Shown here: one piece after another, positions 7,027-12,980 of the stretch
Position numbering within the stretch: position 1 is the stretch's first letter
Layout of the letters: each line of letters starts with the position of its first letter
IMG/VR virus record: IMGVR_UViG_3300042887_002198
Span: 1-45,256 of that record
Direction: 5' to 3' (one strand)
Length of the DNA: 45,256 bases
DNA from: a virus
Position numbers and translations under genes: made by a program
Notes under the pieces: generated by a model
The model's database searches: none
What the model was told of the DNA's origin: nothing
Seen by the model: the letters and a program-made list of their open reading frames with translations, nothing else

Positions 7027-8091
7027 TTATCTAGTTGTGTATATTGTTTGTCTGGCAGCATTGATTTTATTTTTTAAGTATTGTAATAGATATTCTTTGT
7101 CATTCGCATATGGATACATTCTACAAAGATGACCAATCTCATGAGCCTTAAGAACTTCGACCGGCACCAATCCACTATTTTCAATAAGTTGAAGTGAAGA
7201 ATCAGACGAGTCGTTCAAAGCAATTGTAGTATATAGTTTGGCAATGTCAATGACCCATGAACTATATAGTGTGATGTCATTGATTGGATCAATAAAACAA
7301 ATGCTTTGACCAGTACTATCATTACTCATAATGTTACTGATGCTGCAATCTCCATGACTAAAGGATGTTGGTGTATACCACATCGCGCCATTAAGCAGAA
7401 TATAGATGAAACTATAGTCGCCAATATACAGCAGGTCCTTAACGCGTTCACGACAGCGTGAAATATATGAATCGGCGCTAACAGGTTCAGATTGCAGAGG
7501 CGGATGAGAAGCGAAGGTATGAACGGTTTCCAGCACGTCGGTTATGTCACCACTGTATGTATGCAAATATTGCATACGAATAGTATCACCAATAACACTA
7601 TGCACTCCTGGGACATTATAACCATACCATCGCGCGGCCTCAAACCATCGCACAACACTCTGTGTATTTTTTGATGTCTTGTAGACGCTGTCTGTCACTT
7701 TATCATAATACACAGAGTCACCACTCCAACCGCCAACCAATCTTGTGCGCTCAAAGCTTTTAACAAATTGTTCTGGTGTAATACCTTTGTCATCAATGTA
7801 GTATGCTGCAAGCTTCTTTTGGAAGCTAAGCGAGCTATACTTTACGTCATGCTGAGTTAGCCAGCTCTCAATTTGTGCTCTGTACTTGAGATCGGCCGCT
7901 TCACAATCACCATTACATGAGAGTTGACCTCGTGCGGTAACAATATGAATGCTCCAGCCATCATCACATAAAGCATTGAGTTTGTTGACAAGCGCAACAT
8001 TTGGCATTGCATTTACCCAATCACGATTGTGAGTAATAGCAATGGTATCATCAAAGTCAACAACAAGAGTGGTTGTATAGTCTGAAATCAT
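7027..8091 (-). CDS. bifunctional HAD phosphatase - APH/choline-kinase-fold kinase
   Basis: 354 residues with two visible parts. Residues 1-110 are a HAD domain (VVDFDDTIAIT at 9-19, then IHIVTARG, then YIDDKG), the arrangement seen in capsule-associated HAD phosphatases. The C-terminal part has the Brenner motif SHGDCSISN (about 250-258) and FIDPIND, as in aminoglycoside/choline/homoserine kinases. It would phosphorylate or dephosphorylate a small hydroxylated substrate. Placed directly before the TagD-like cytidylyltransferase, it resembles a kinase-cytidylyltransferase pair (as in LicA/LicC-like choline activation) with an added phosphatase. Domain calls are good; the substrate is inference. 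Confidence 0.78.
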   Translation of the reverse strand: MISDYTTTLVVDFDDTIAITHNRDWVNAMPNVALVNKLNALCDDGWSIHIVTARGQLSCNGDCEAADLKYRAQIESWLTQHDVKYSSLSFQKKLAAYYIDDKGITPEQFVKSFERTRLVGGWSGDSVYYDKVTDSVYKTSKNTQSVVRWFEAARWYGYNVPGVHSVIGDTIRMQYLHTYSGDITDVLETVHTFASHPPLQSEPVSADSYISRCRERVKDLLYIGDYSFIYILLNGAMWYTPTSFSHGDCSISNIMSNDSTGQSICFIDPINDITLYSSWVIDIAKLYTTIALNDSSDSSLQLIENSGLVPVEVLKAHEIGHLCRMYPYANDKEYLLQYLKNKINAARQTIYTTR

Positions 8092-8106
8092 ATGATGTAT
8101 ATATGC

Positions 8107-8448
8107 TTAGATGCGGCGGTTAAGAAAATCGCGATCAGCTTCTTGACCATCAACTTTGCCGCGCATATATGCTACAAGGAATGAACTGTAGTTGATTAGA
8201 TCCTTACCACTATCTTCAATACTCTCAAAGTTGGGTTGATACTCAGGATCATTTTCCATAGCTTCAATCACACTATACATTCGCAATACCTTAGCTTGAA
8301 TAATATCAAGAATGCTAGCTACACCGCGTGGGTAATAGTTTGCTTGACGAATGCGACTGTTTGGGTTTTGATAGTCACGACTCTTGCGTTCTTGCAATTC
8401 GGCGCATTCTTTCAATACCAGAATACTTTCTTTAACTGGTGGAGTCAC
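8107..8448 (-). CDS. Nmad1-like (DUF1599) nucleotide-modification-associated protein
   Basis: About 113 residues if started at GTG 8446-8448 (MTPPVKESILVLKECAELQ). An ATG-started frame reaches 8535 but would overlap the small basic gene by 70 nt and adds a sequence unlike the rest. The core ERKSRDYQNPNSRIRQANYYPRG, then AKVLRMYSVIE, then SIEDSGKDLINYSSFLVAYM matches the all-alpha Nmad1/DUF1599 pattern (K.RDY, E.I.DS..DL..Y). This domain occurs in phages near DNA base-modification or nucleotide-pool genes. Its biochemical role is not firmly established. It lies upstream of the sugar cluster and downstream of a thymidylate-synthase-like gene. Confidence 0.72.
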   Translation of the reverse strand: MTPPVKESILVLKECAELQERKSRDYQNPNSRIRQANYYPRGVASILDIIQAKVLRMYSVIEAMENDPEYQPNFESIEDSGKDLINYSSFLVAYMRGKVDGQEADRDFLNRRI

Positions 8449-8464
8449 AGCAGTTGTGTTTGGA

Positions 8465-8590
8465 TTAACCTTGGCCACGTGACAGTTTCTTGTAGTTTTT
8501 ACTTTGCTTAAGATGAGAAGTTTTGCTTTTGGCATGGATTCCCTTGCGACGAATTTTCTTTGGCTTTACCTTGGGGTTGCTGTTTTTCAT
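8465..8590 (-). CDS. small lysine-rich phage protein (41 residues)
   Basis: MKNSNPKVKPKKIRRKG... continues KSKTSHLKQSKNYKKLSRGQG. It is very basic (about one third Lys/Arg). The KKIRRKGIHAKSKTS-LKQSKNYKK-RGQG pattern is one I recall from many small phage proteins of unknown role, possibly nucleic-acid binding. It has a perfect promoter whose -10 box ends 6 nt before its ATG, so a leaderless transcript is predicted. The frame is favoured over the overlapping N-terminal extension of the Nmad1 ORF. Confidence 0.72.
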   Translation of the reverse strand: MKNSNPKVKPKKIRRKGIHAKSKTSHLKQSKNYKKLSRGQG

Positions 8591-8596
8591 AAATTT

Positions 8597-8625
8597 ATTA
8601 TATACTGTTTATATGGATTTGTAAA
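8597..8625 (-). promoter_or_regulatory. sigma70-type promoter, leaderless geometry
   Basis: Minus strand TTTACA (8620-8625), 17-nt spacer, TATAAT (8597-8602), then 6 nt to the ATG at 8590. It overlaps the end of the upstream zinc-finger gene. Confidence 0.85.
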
Positions 8626-8779
8626 GGACTTTTTTGCATTTATTAAAATGATATCTTGTCATGTTTGGACGCCGCCCGATTTTAGCACAATAGGGACAAT
8701 GAACAATATTCCAAGTTTTCTTTTTGCCTAAATGAATATCTGATAATTTTTTTCGCAATTTATTTGCAGCTTTATTCAT
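8609..8779 (-). CDS. small zinc-finger protein (C2HC type)
   Basis: About 56 residues starting MNKAANKLRKKL. The HCPYCAKIGRRPNMTRYHF-NKC segment has a CxxC...HxxxC spacing, the small zinc ribbon/finger commonly seen in phage proteins next to or fused to HNH/homing nucleases. The basic N-terminus suggests nucleic-acid binding. The ATG at 8777-8779 overlaps the stop of the preceding gene (8772-8774). No nuclease gene is adjacent. Confidence 0.7.
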   Translation of the reverse strand: MNKAANKLRKKLSDIHLGKKKTWNIVHCPYCAKIGRRPNMTRYHFNKCKKVLYKSI

Positions 8780-9506
8780 ACAATTTGTTATAATCTTCTT
8801 TAGATATAACAAATTCTTTTCCCTCAGTTTTGATATAATGATCTAGTAAGTAAAATTGTCGGCTATACACATGAAGTGATCCTACTTGCCATGTGATACT
8901 GCCAGCACTGATTGCATTGCCAGTGCGGCACACAAGATCTTCAACCAAGCAGCCTTGAATATACTTTTGCCATGCATAGTCATTTCTATATCCGGCCCAA
9001 ACATCATTGCTGCGCATCTGAACAATCATATGCAGCTGCGAATCTCGAAGTAGAAACTGAACAGCATTGGTACAAATGAAGTCGCTCATTCCACCAGCAT
9101 ACCAGTCAGTATGCATGGTTGGTCGAGTGTAAATCATTACGGCTCTGCGGCTTTCAGGGTTAACGGTCAATTCATTGCGTACATTTTCATACTGTGCACC
9201 ATTCTCTTTGCTTAGCACGAGGTAACCATAATTGCTGTTGATGAAGCCTTCAGGAGTAGCTACAGCATTCCAGATGGCAGGTGTCTTTCCAGGGATATCA
9301 TTTACATTGAGACTTTGTGAAAGATACCAATCCAATTCGTTTTGAATATATTCAGCATTTTCAGATCCAAAGATTAGTGCTTCATCAGCAATGAAACTTG
9401 CACCCACGAGCTCTACGGTTTTTACACCGCTCTTATCGGTTGTGAATTTTCCAGTTAGGTATTGTTCGGCGAGCAATTTACGAATGTCATTTACTTTAAT
9501 TTGCAT
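8772..9506 (-). CDS. thymidylate synthase / dCMP hydroxymethylase-fold protein
   Basis: 244 residues. FICTNAVQFLLRDSQL places a Cys (145) where thymidylate synthases have PCHALFQF. It is followed by MRSNDVWAGYRNDYAWQ (Arg165-Ser-Asn-Asp168, Asn175), equivalent to the RSxD and Asn region, and LHVYSRQF corresponds to the HLY motif near the C-terminus. The family methylates dUMP or hydroxymethylates dCMP/dUMP with methylene-tetrahydrofolate. The sequence is shorter and more divergent than canonical ThyA, and the tail differs. Beside Nmad1 and upstream of the sugar and methyltransferase cluster, a role in making a modified pyrimidine is plausible but inferred. Confidence 0.72.
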   Translation of the reverse strand: MQIKVNDIRKLLAEQYLTGKFTTDKSGVKTVELVGASFIADEALIFGSENAEYIQNELDWYLSQSLNVNDIPGKTPAIWNAVATPEGFINSNYGYLVLSKENGAQYENVRNELTVNPESRRAVMIYTRPTMHTDWYAGGMSDFICTNAVQFLLRDSQLHMIVQMRSNDVWAGYRNDYAWQKYIQGCLVEDLVCRTGNAISAGSITWQVGSLHVYSRQFYLLDHYIKTEGKEFVISKEDYNKLYE

Positions 9507-9512
9507 ATGTGT

Positions 9513-9851
9513 TTAGAATAGGAATTTGCGGAAGCGGATGATGTCTTGCATAAATCGCAAGTCATCGCTTTCAAGAATGTTTAACCACACATTGTTACCG
9601 GCCAGCTCTTCAACAATGCAACGATCAACATTAAGCGGACGGTCGCGTGTGATATATGTATACGCTTCACTAAAGAAGTCTTTAATAGCAATGCCATTCT
9701 CAACGGCCTGCCAGTTGGTATCACAATATTCATTGCTTTCAACAAAGCTGGTAGTATAGAGGAATAGCAATTCTCGCAGCGTATCATCGGTTTCGGTTTG
9801 ACGCGCGCTAAACATTTGGCCGAGGCGGCTCCAGACAGTTTGGTTTTTCAT
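9513..9851 (-). CDS. hypothetical phage protein
   Basis: 112 residues, MKNQTVWSRLGQMFSARQTETDD.... It is soluble and mixed alpha, with no recognised motif. It has an ideal promoter with the -10 ending 6 nt before the ATG (leaderless). It ends 6 nt before the thymidylate-synthase-like gene, so the two are likely co-transcribed. Confidence 0.78.
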   Translation of the reverse strand: MKNQTVWSRLGQMFSARQTETDDTLRELLFLYTTSFVESNEYCDTNWQAVENGIAIKDFFSEAYTYITRDRPLNVDRCIVEELAGNNVWLNILESDDLRFMQDIIRFRKFLF

Positions 9852-9857
9852 AGTGTT

Positions 9858-9886
9858 ATTATAACAAGTTAGATGTGATTTGTAAA
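9858..9886 (-). promoter_or_regulatory. sigma70-type promoter, leaderless geometry
   Basis: Minus strand TTTACA (9881-9886), 17 nt, TATAAT (9858-9863), 6 nt to ATG 9851. Predicted transcription start is at or next to the A of the ATG. Confidence 0.85.
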
Positions 9887-9889
9887 GGA

Positions 9890-10285
9890 TTATTTTTGCA
9901 ATAGTGCTGCAATGATAAGCTCAGCATTTTCTTGTAGAGATGGATATTCAAGGGTGCTAAATTCTTTTCCATTGCGAGACATGAACCAATCCCAATCAGC
10001 TTTTGCCTGTTCTGATAGCGGAATGGATTGAGGTCTTGCTTCACTTGCTTTACGAATAATGTCGACAAGCGCGTCTTCTTTATCACGCACAGCAGCCATA
10101 ATCTCTGCCTTTGCAGGATAGACTGCTTGACGAATTGAAGTACTTCCTGGTTTTACTTTTATAAGCCACCAACCTTCTCGCAATCCTTCATATGCCCAAG
10201 GATCATTATCCTGCACATATTTGTTGCCAATCTTTTTGTAGCGAATTTGATTCATGTTTTCGTATACTCTTGTTTCTGCGTTCAT
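9890..10285 (-). CDS. conserved phage protein (GNKYV...YEGLREGWWLI family)
   Basis: 131 residues. I recall the pattern RYKKIGNKYVQDNDPWAYEG, then LREGWWLIKVKPGST, then ALVDIIRKASEARP and a YPSLQENAELI tail from a widespread T4-like and marine phage protein of unknown function. No catalytic motif is evident. Start ATG 10283-10285 has a -10 box with an extended TGA-TATAAT element 6 nt upstream. Confidence 0.82.
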   Translation of the reverse strand: MNAETRVYENMNQIRYKKIGNKYVQDNDPWAYEGLREGWWLIKVKPGSTSIRQAVYPAKAEIMAAVRDKEDALVDIIRKASEARPQSIPLSEQAKADWDWFMSRNGKEFSTLEYPSLQENAELIIAALLQK

Positions 10286-10291
10286 AATTTT

Positions 10292-10300
10292 ATTATATCA
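10292..10300 (-). promoter_or_regulatory. extended -10 promoter candidate (TGATATAAT)
   Basis: The minus strand reads TGA-TATAAT, an extended -10 element ending 6 nt before the ATG of the gene at 10285. No good -35 is found at 16-18 nt, so this is weaker than the other promoters. The TGA is also the stop codon of the upstream small membrane protein. Confidence 0.5.
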
Positions 10301-10438
10301 AAGTTTAGTGTTGGCCGCCCAGATGAGTCCCAGGTTTGCAGCTGCATAACTAAACCAAATGAGTGCCCATGGGTAATTCTTTTGTGCTACATAACTAATT
10401 CCCACTGCCGCATACAGAAAGAATACTATTGTAACCAT
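10298..10438 (-). CDS. small two-helix membrane protein (46 residues)
   Basis: MVTIVFFLYAAVGISYVAQ-KNYPWALIWFSYAAANLGLIW-AANTKL has two hydrophobic segments with a short polar turn, a typical small phage inner-membrane protein. Similar two-helix proteins with YPWALIxxSYAxANxGLI are common in phages, with no known function. An alternative GTG start at 10456 overlaps the stop of the upstream gene. Confidence 0.7.
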   Translation of the reverse strand: MVTIVFFLYAAVGISYVAQKNYPWALIWFSYAAANLGLIWAANTKL

Positions 10439-10445
10439 GATGTCT

Positions 10446-10691
10446 TCAAACTTCACGGTTTTGAATATTGATTAATTGATCTACGAGATCTGCAATGCTT
10501 TGATCATTGAGTAATACCATATCAGTATACGGTTTGCCCTTAAGACATTGCCACGCTAATCTAATACGATTGCACCATGAACGTTCTTGTGGATTATAAT
10601 GGAACAGCGCAAACTCAGTGCTGCCATAACCGTCATACTCCACCCATAGACCTTCACTTCCGCAGTCACATCTAAAAAATTTACCTTTCAT
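10446..10691 (-). CDS. hypothetical protein with CxC motif
   Basis: About 81 residues starting MKGKFFRCDCGSEGLWVEYDG. The CDCGSEG pattern near the N-terminus and a later SWCNRIRLAWQCLKG region suggest a small zinc-binding fold, a frequent phage hypothetical type. Start ATG 10689-10691 is used because the longer frame begins at a TTG. It follows the upstream gene by 19 nt. Confidence 0.72.
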   Translation of the reverse strand: MKGKFFRCDCGSEGLWVEYDGYGSTEFALFHYNPQERSWCNRIRLAWQCLKGKPYTDMVLLNDQSIADLVDQLINIQNREV

Positions 10692-10710
10692 AATTATTGG
10701 TTCTAACAAT

Positions 10711-10935
10711 TTAGCGGTATTTAATTTCTAGTGGATGCATATTACGGCTATCATTAGATCTGATTTGCGGCTTGGCCCATCCACGAATTGTTTCACCTTG
10801 GGCATTGTAAAAATGATTGAGTTTTGCGTGTGTTGACTGATGAATCATTTTGTTGTAATTTTTTGATGTGCTGAAGGCCTTCTCGTATGATTGCCCTAGA
10901 GTCAAGCGGTAATATAGTTTCCAAATAGTTTTCAT
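10711..10935 (-). CDS. hypothetical basic protein
   Basis: 74 residues, MKTIWKLYYRLTLGQSYEK.... It is rich in Lys, Asn and aromatic residues, with no recognised domain. It is the first gene after a strong promoter and carries the shared GTAAGGAAA leader. Confidence that it is a gene comes mainly from the promoter and the frame. Confidence 0.65.
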   Translation of the reverse strand: MKTIWKLYYRLTLGQSYEKAFSTSKNYNKMIHQSTHAKLNHFYNAQGETIRGWAKPQIRSNDSRNMHPLEIKYR

Positions 10936-10961
10936 AATGTAATTTATTTCCTTACATGATT

Positions 10962-10990
10962 ATTATACACCATTTATGCAAGCTTGTAAA
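10962..10990 (-). promoter_or_regulatory. sigma70-type early promoter with conserved leader
   Basis: Minus strand TTTACA (10985-10990), 17 nt, TATAAT (10962-10967). The 26-nt interval to ATG 10935 starts with the recurrent TGTAAGGAAA leader found at six other sites in this window. Confidence 0.85.
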
Positions 10991-11027
10991 GGAAAAAAAT
11001 GCGTAACGTCTGTTGTTGATTCGTGGC

Positions 11028-11243
11028 TCATTTGTCGCGAGTCACCTCGACGTTCTCAGGAAGAATCCGTCGCACCCGCGTTGCGGCAAATTCGTTCGGG
11101 ACGTTCCATTCGTTCCCAACGGCCTGCCGTATATCAGAGGCGAGGACGACGGCGTTCGTGAGTTCGGTTGACGTGCCGCATCCCTCGATGCGGTCGATGA
11201 GTTTGTCAAGTGCGGCGTATAGTTCAGTCTGATTCAGTTTCAT
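11028..11243 (-). CDS. hypothetical protein in GC-rich patch
   Basis: About 71 residues starting MKLNQTELYAALDKLIDRIEG, mostly helical. The ATG overlaps the stop of the DUF4326 gene (ATGA), so the two are translationally coupled. The DNA is clearly GC-richer than the surrounding genes, with CG-rich third positions (ends VTRDK), suggesting recent acquisition together with the DUF4326 gene. No family recognised. Confidence 0.7.
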   Translation of the reverse strand: MKLNQTELYAALDKLIDRIEGCGTSTELTNAVVLASDIRQAVGNEWNVPNEFAATRVRRILPENVEVTRDK

Positions 11244-11584
11244 TGTCTTTGTGTCGGGGGGTTTGCAAGAGAGACAAGCACATCGCCGTGACACGCTTTA
11301 GGAGCGCACCAACATCCCAACACTTTCCCGCACAACTCAGGCAGTGCGGCCATGAGATCAGGCTGAGCCATTACCCATTCGCAGTATTTTTGAATTACCT
11401 CTTCTCGGTCGCCATCTTTCCCAATCTCGAACGGGTTTCCCCATTTGGACGGTCTTCCGATGTATATGTCGTGCTTAGACTTCTTGCAGTGGACAACAAG
11501 AGCCGAACAAATCGTGAGAGGCAATGCCTCGCGCACGGCTTGGTCGGTCTCTGGCGTTGGTTTCCCGGTGGTAGTGGTTTCCAT
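11240..11584 (-). CDS. DUF4326 domain protein
   Basis: About 114 residues if started at METTTTGKPTPET (ATG 11582-11584, directly after the stop of the small ORF at 11589). A frame from 11641 would add 19 residues. The domain pattern KHDIYIGRPSKWGNPF, then REEVIQKYCEWV, then LCGKVLGCWCAPKACHGDVL is the DUF4326 signature with paired Cys and a terminal CH. It occurs in many phages and bacteria with no proven function. GC-rich codon use sets it apart from its neighbours. Confidence 0.82.
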   Translation of the reverse strand: METTTTGKPTPETDQAVREALPLTICSALVVHCKKSKHDIYIGRPSKWGNPFEIGKDGDREEVIQKYCEWVMAQPDLMAALPELCGKVLGCWCAPKACHGDVLVSLANPPTQRQ

Positions 11585-11588
11585 AGGT

Positions 11589-11702
11589 TCAGCTTTCACT
11601 GCGAGCCTCCCGATCGACGTTCTCTGGATAACTGGTTGCATCGATCACGGATGTCCCTATCACCATCAGCCGGTGCTGATATTGGAAGTGTCCTCCACTC
11701 AT
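11589..11702 (-). CDS. short ORF beginning MSGGHFQYQH (possible remnant of a phage MSGGHF family protein)
   Basis: 37 residues: MSGGHFQYQHRLMVIG... ending REARSES. The MSGGHFxY start is typical of a common small phage protein family, but the expected helical continuation (RIxxIAxxIE) is lost after about ten residues. It may be a truncated or frameshifted remnant, or a diverged small gene. Its stop lies 4 nt before the DUF4326 ATG, which argues that it is translated. It belongs to the GC-rich patch. Confidence 0.45.
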   Translation of the reverse strand: MSGGHFQYQHRLMVIGTSVIDATSYPENVDREARSES

Positions 11703-11735
11703 TTTCGTTGGTTGGTGTTGTTGATTTGTGTGTTT

Positions 11736-12125
11736 TCAACGTTCGCTCTCGGCGATTTCCTCAGGAGTTGCAATATAGCAAACACCGTCAAAATCAGTGT
11801 CAGCATAATCATTGGCGATCGCTTCAGTTTTTGCAGCCTTAACAAGTTTCGCTGCTTTCTTTGCAGCAGGTTTTGTTGCTTTCTTTGCAGCAGGTTTTGT
11901 TGCTTTCTTTGCAGCAGCCTTGACAATCTTCACGTCAGCATCAAGTGTCGCGGCATAAAGGCCACGAGAGATTGCTTTTTCTTTGCCTAGGAATGTTTCC
12001 AGAACTTCCTTACAAGTAAGGCCGTATTGTTGGCCGGTCTGGTAAAGTGTCTTTGCTGAAAAACCAGCGGAGGCGTTGGGTTGTGCATTGAGGGCGTCAA
12101 TCATTTCATTTACTTTTGTCATCAT
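11736..12125 (-). CDS. protein with MoxR-ATPase-like N-terminal domain and Lys/Ala/Pro histone-like repeat
   Basis: 129 residues. Residues about 5-60 (MIDALNAQP..., FSAKTLYQTGQQYGLTCKEV, ISRGLYA) resemble residues 10-61 of the AAA ATPase at 33005-34213 (SSAQLYKVGREQGLTYKQV, VKRGLYN), so the two share a domain. This is followed by a basic repeat (KKATKPAAKKATKPAAKKAAK), similar to histone H1-like tails, then an acidic end (DYADTDFDGVCYIATPEEIAE). The role is unknown. The basic repeat suggests DNA binding, and the shared domain suggests a common partner with the ATPase. It has its own promoter. Confidence 0.8.
   Translation of the reverse strand: MMTKVNEMIDALNAQPNASAGFSAKTLYQTGQQYGLTCKEVLETFLGKEKAISRGLYAATLDADVKIVKAAAKKATKPAAKKATKPAAKKAAKLVKAAKTEAIANDYADTDFDGVCYIATPEEIAESER
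11851..11917 (-). repeat. 24-bp tandem repeat coding KKATKPAA
   Basis: About 2.8 copies of a 24-bp unit (plus strand gttgctttctttgcagcagg plus tttt) lie within the coding sequence. They give the repeated Lys-Lys-Ala-Thr-Lys-Pro-Ala-Ala octapeptide. The second and third copies are identical at DNA level, so copy number may vary between isolates. Confidence 0.85.
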
Positions 12126-12157
12126 AATGTGTGTTTATTTGGTTTCCTTACGGTGTT

Positions 12158-12186
12158 ATTGTATCAACTTTTGTCGCTCTTGTAAA
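12158..12186 (-). promoter_or_regulatory. sigma70-type early promoter with conserved leader
   Basis: Minus strand TTTACA (12181-12186), 17 nt, TACAAT (12158-12163). The interval to ATG 12125 contains GTAAGGAAACCA, the shared leader motif. Confidence 0.8.
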
Positions 12187-12195
12187 GGACAAAAT

Positions 12196-12288
12196 TCATT
12201 GTTTTGTTTCAGAAGCAAAAAACGTTGAGACAAAAAACGTTGCAAGAATGAGCGCGATTGCGGCAAGTTCTAAAGCGGCGTTTTGCAT
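12196..12288 (-). CDS. small single-pass membrane protein (30 residues)
   Basis: MQNAALELAAIALILATFF... ends ASETKQ. It is almost entirely one hydrophobic helix with a short polar tail. It starts 27 nt downstream of a good promoter and after the GTAAGGAAACCA leader. It is short, so the call rests on the promoter-leader context and the clean hydrophobic profile. Confidence 0.55.
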   Translation of the reverse strand: MQNAALELAAIALILATFFVSTFFASETKQ

Positions 12289-12315
12289 AATATTTTATGG
12301 TTTCCTTACAGAATT

Positions 12316-12344
12316 ATTATACCATATTTTTCAGGACTTGTAAA
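12316..12344 (-). promoter_or_regulatory. sigma70-type early promoter with conserved leader
   Basis: Minus strand TTTACA (12339-12344), 17 nt, TATAAT (12316-12321), followed by TGTAAGGAAACCA. An IHF-like element lies upstream at 12381-12400. Confidence 0.85.
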
Positions 12345-12380
12345 GGAAAAAATGAAGAAAAATGCATATTTTTTTGGCCA

Positions 12381-12400
12381 TTGAAAATCAACGAGTTACG
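12381..12400. repeat. IHF-like repeated element, copy a
   Basis: The plus strand reads TTGAAAATCAACGAGTTACG. The AATCAA-N4-TTA core is an exact match to the IHF consensus WATCAANNNNTTR and has A/T-rich DNA on its left. It is one of five related copies (TTGA-N3-TCAA palindrome followed by a TTACG end), each 32-50 bp upstream of a -35 box. Confidence 0.65.
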
Positions 12401-12475
12401 CAAATGACCATTTTTGAGCGGAAATTCAGAGGATTTGCAGCTTCTTTACAGCGGATTGCCCAGCAGATTAAGCAT

Positions 12476-12538
12476 AAAGGCATGAAATCCCATTTTCAGA
12501 GATTTCATGCCTTTTTCGGACTGTGGTTTAAGCCACAG
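12476..12538. terminator. two adjacent hairpins downstream of the 3D-domain gene
   Basis: A perfect 14-bp stem (AAAGGCATGAAATC, 12476-12489, with 12501-12514) and a 6-bp GC stem (CTGTGG/CCACAG, 12521-12526 and 12533-12538) lie just past the stop at 12546. The long stem is followed by T-rich DNA on both strands (TTTTT on the plus strand). No gene lies on the plus strand here, so it probably terminates the leftward transcript. Confidence 0.6.
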
Positions 12539-12545
12539 ACATTTT

Positions 12546-12980
12546 TCAGTTTAAGATGTAAACGTCAGTCCACGCCGGTGTGGTTTTTGACATATGACTT
12601 ATGGCTCGGTTTGATGCAACAAATACATCAAACACATATGCTTTTCCGCGCGCTGCCTTTTTGCTTGTTACAGCAGATCCACGATCTTGAACGGTAAATT
12701 TCCCGTCATCAATCTTGTTCTTCAGTGCAGGAATATACACGCGCGTTCCAAACTTAAAGTCTGGATGCGCAGCTACAGTTATTCCTTGACGTGCTGCCTT
12801 AACGGCTGGCGATGCTACGCGGCTGCCCCAACGATCTTGTCCAGGGCAGTAATATGTAATGCGGGCTCTTACTATGTGTACAACTGTTATTGTATCTAAA
12901 CGTGCCGTTTCGGCAATAGAGACAGGCGAGCAACTGAACAGAGACAGCACCAATGCTAGGGATATTGCTATTCTTTTCAT
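12546..12980 (-). CDS. secreted/lipoprotein 3D-domain (double-psi beta-barrel) protein
   Basis: About 144 residues starting MKRIAISLALVLSLFSCSP, a signal peptide with a lipobox-like LFSC. The mature part (ARITYYCPGQDRWGSRVASP, then GTRVYIPAL, then FTVQDRGSAV, then YVFDVFV) has the conserved Asp pattern of 3D domains, the fold of the MltA catalytic domain and of RlpA-like proteins. It would act in the periplasm on or near peptidoglycan. It may help lysis or exclude other phages. The longer frame to 13046 adds a non-signal-like start and was rejected. No strong promoter is seen upstream. Confidence 0.75.
   Translation of the reverse strand: MKRIAISLALVLSLFSCSPVSIAETARLDTITVVHIVRARITYYCPGQDRWGSRVASPAVKAARQGITVAAHPDFKFGTRVYIPALKNKIDDGKFTVQDRGSAVTSKKAARGKAYVFDVFVASNRAISHMSKTTPAWTDVYILN

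Noticed and set aside
10990-11030. A sixth IHF-like element near 11000 (gcgtaacgtctgttgttgat).
   Set aside because: The order and spacing of the CGTAAC and TTGA parts differ and the TTGA-N3-TCAA palindrome is missing.
11210-11842. A 210-residue plus-strand ORF in the GC-rich patch.
   Set aside because: It is antisense to DUF4326 and its neighbours, and its Cys/Arg-rich translation looks like a GC-driven shadow.
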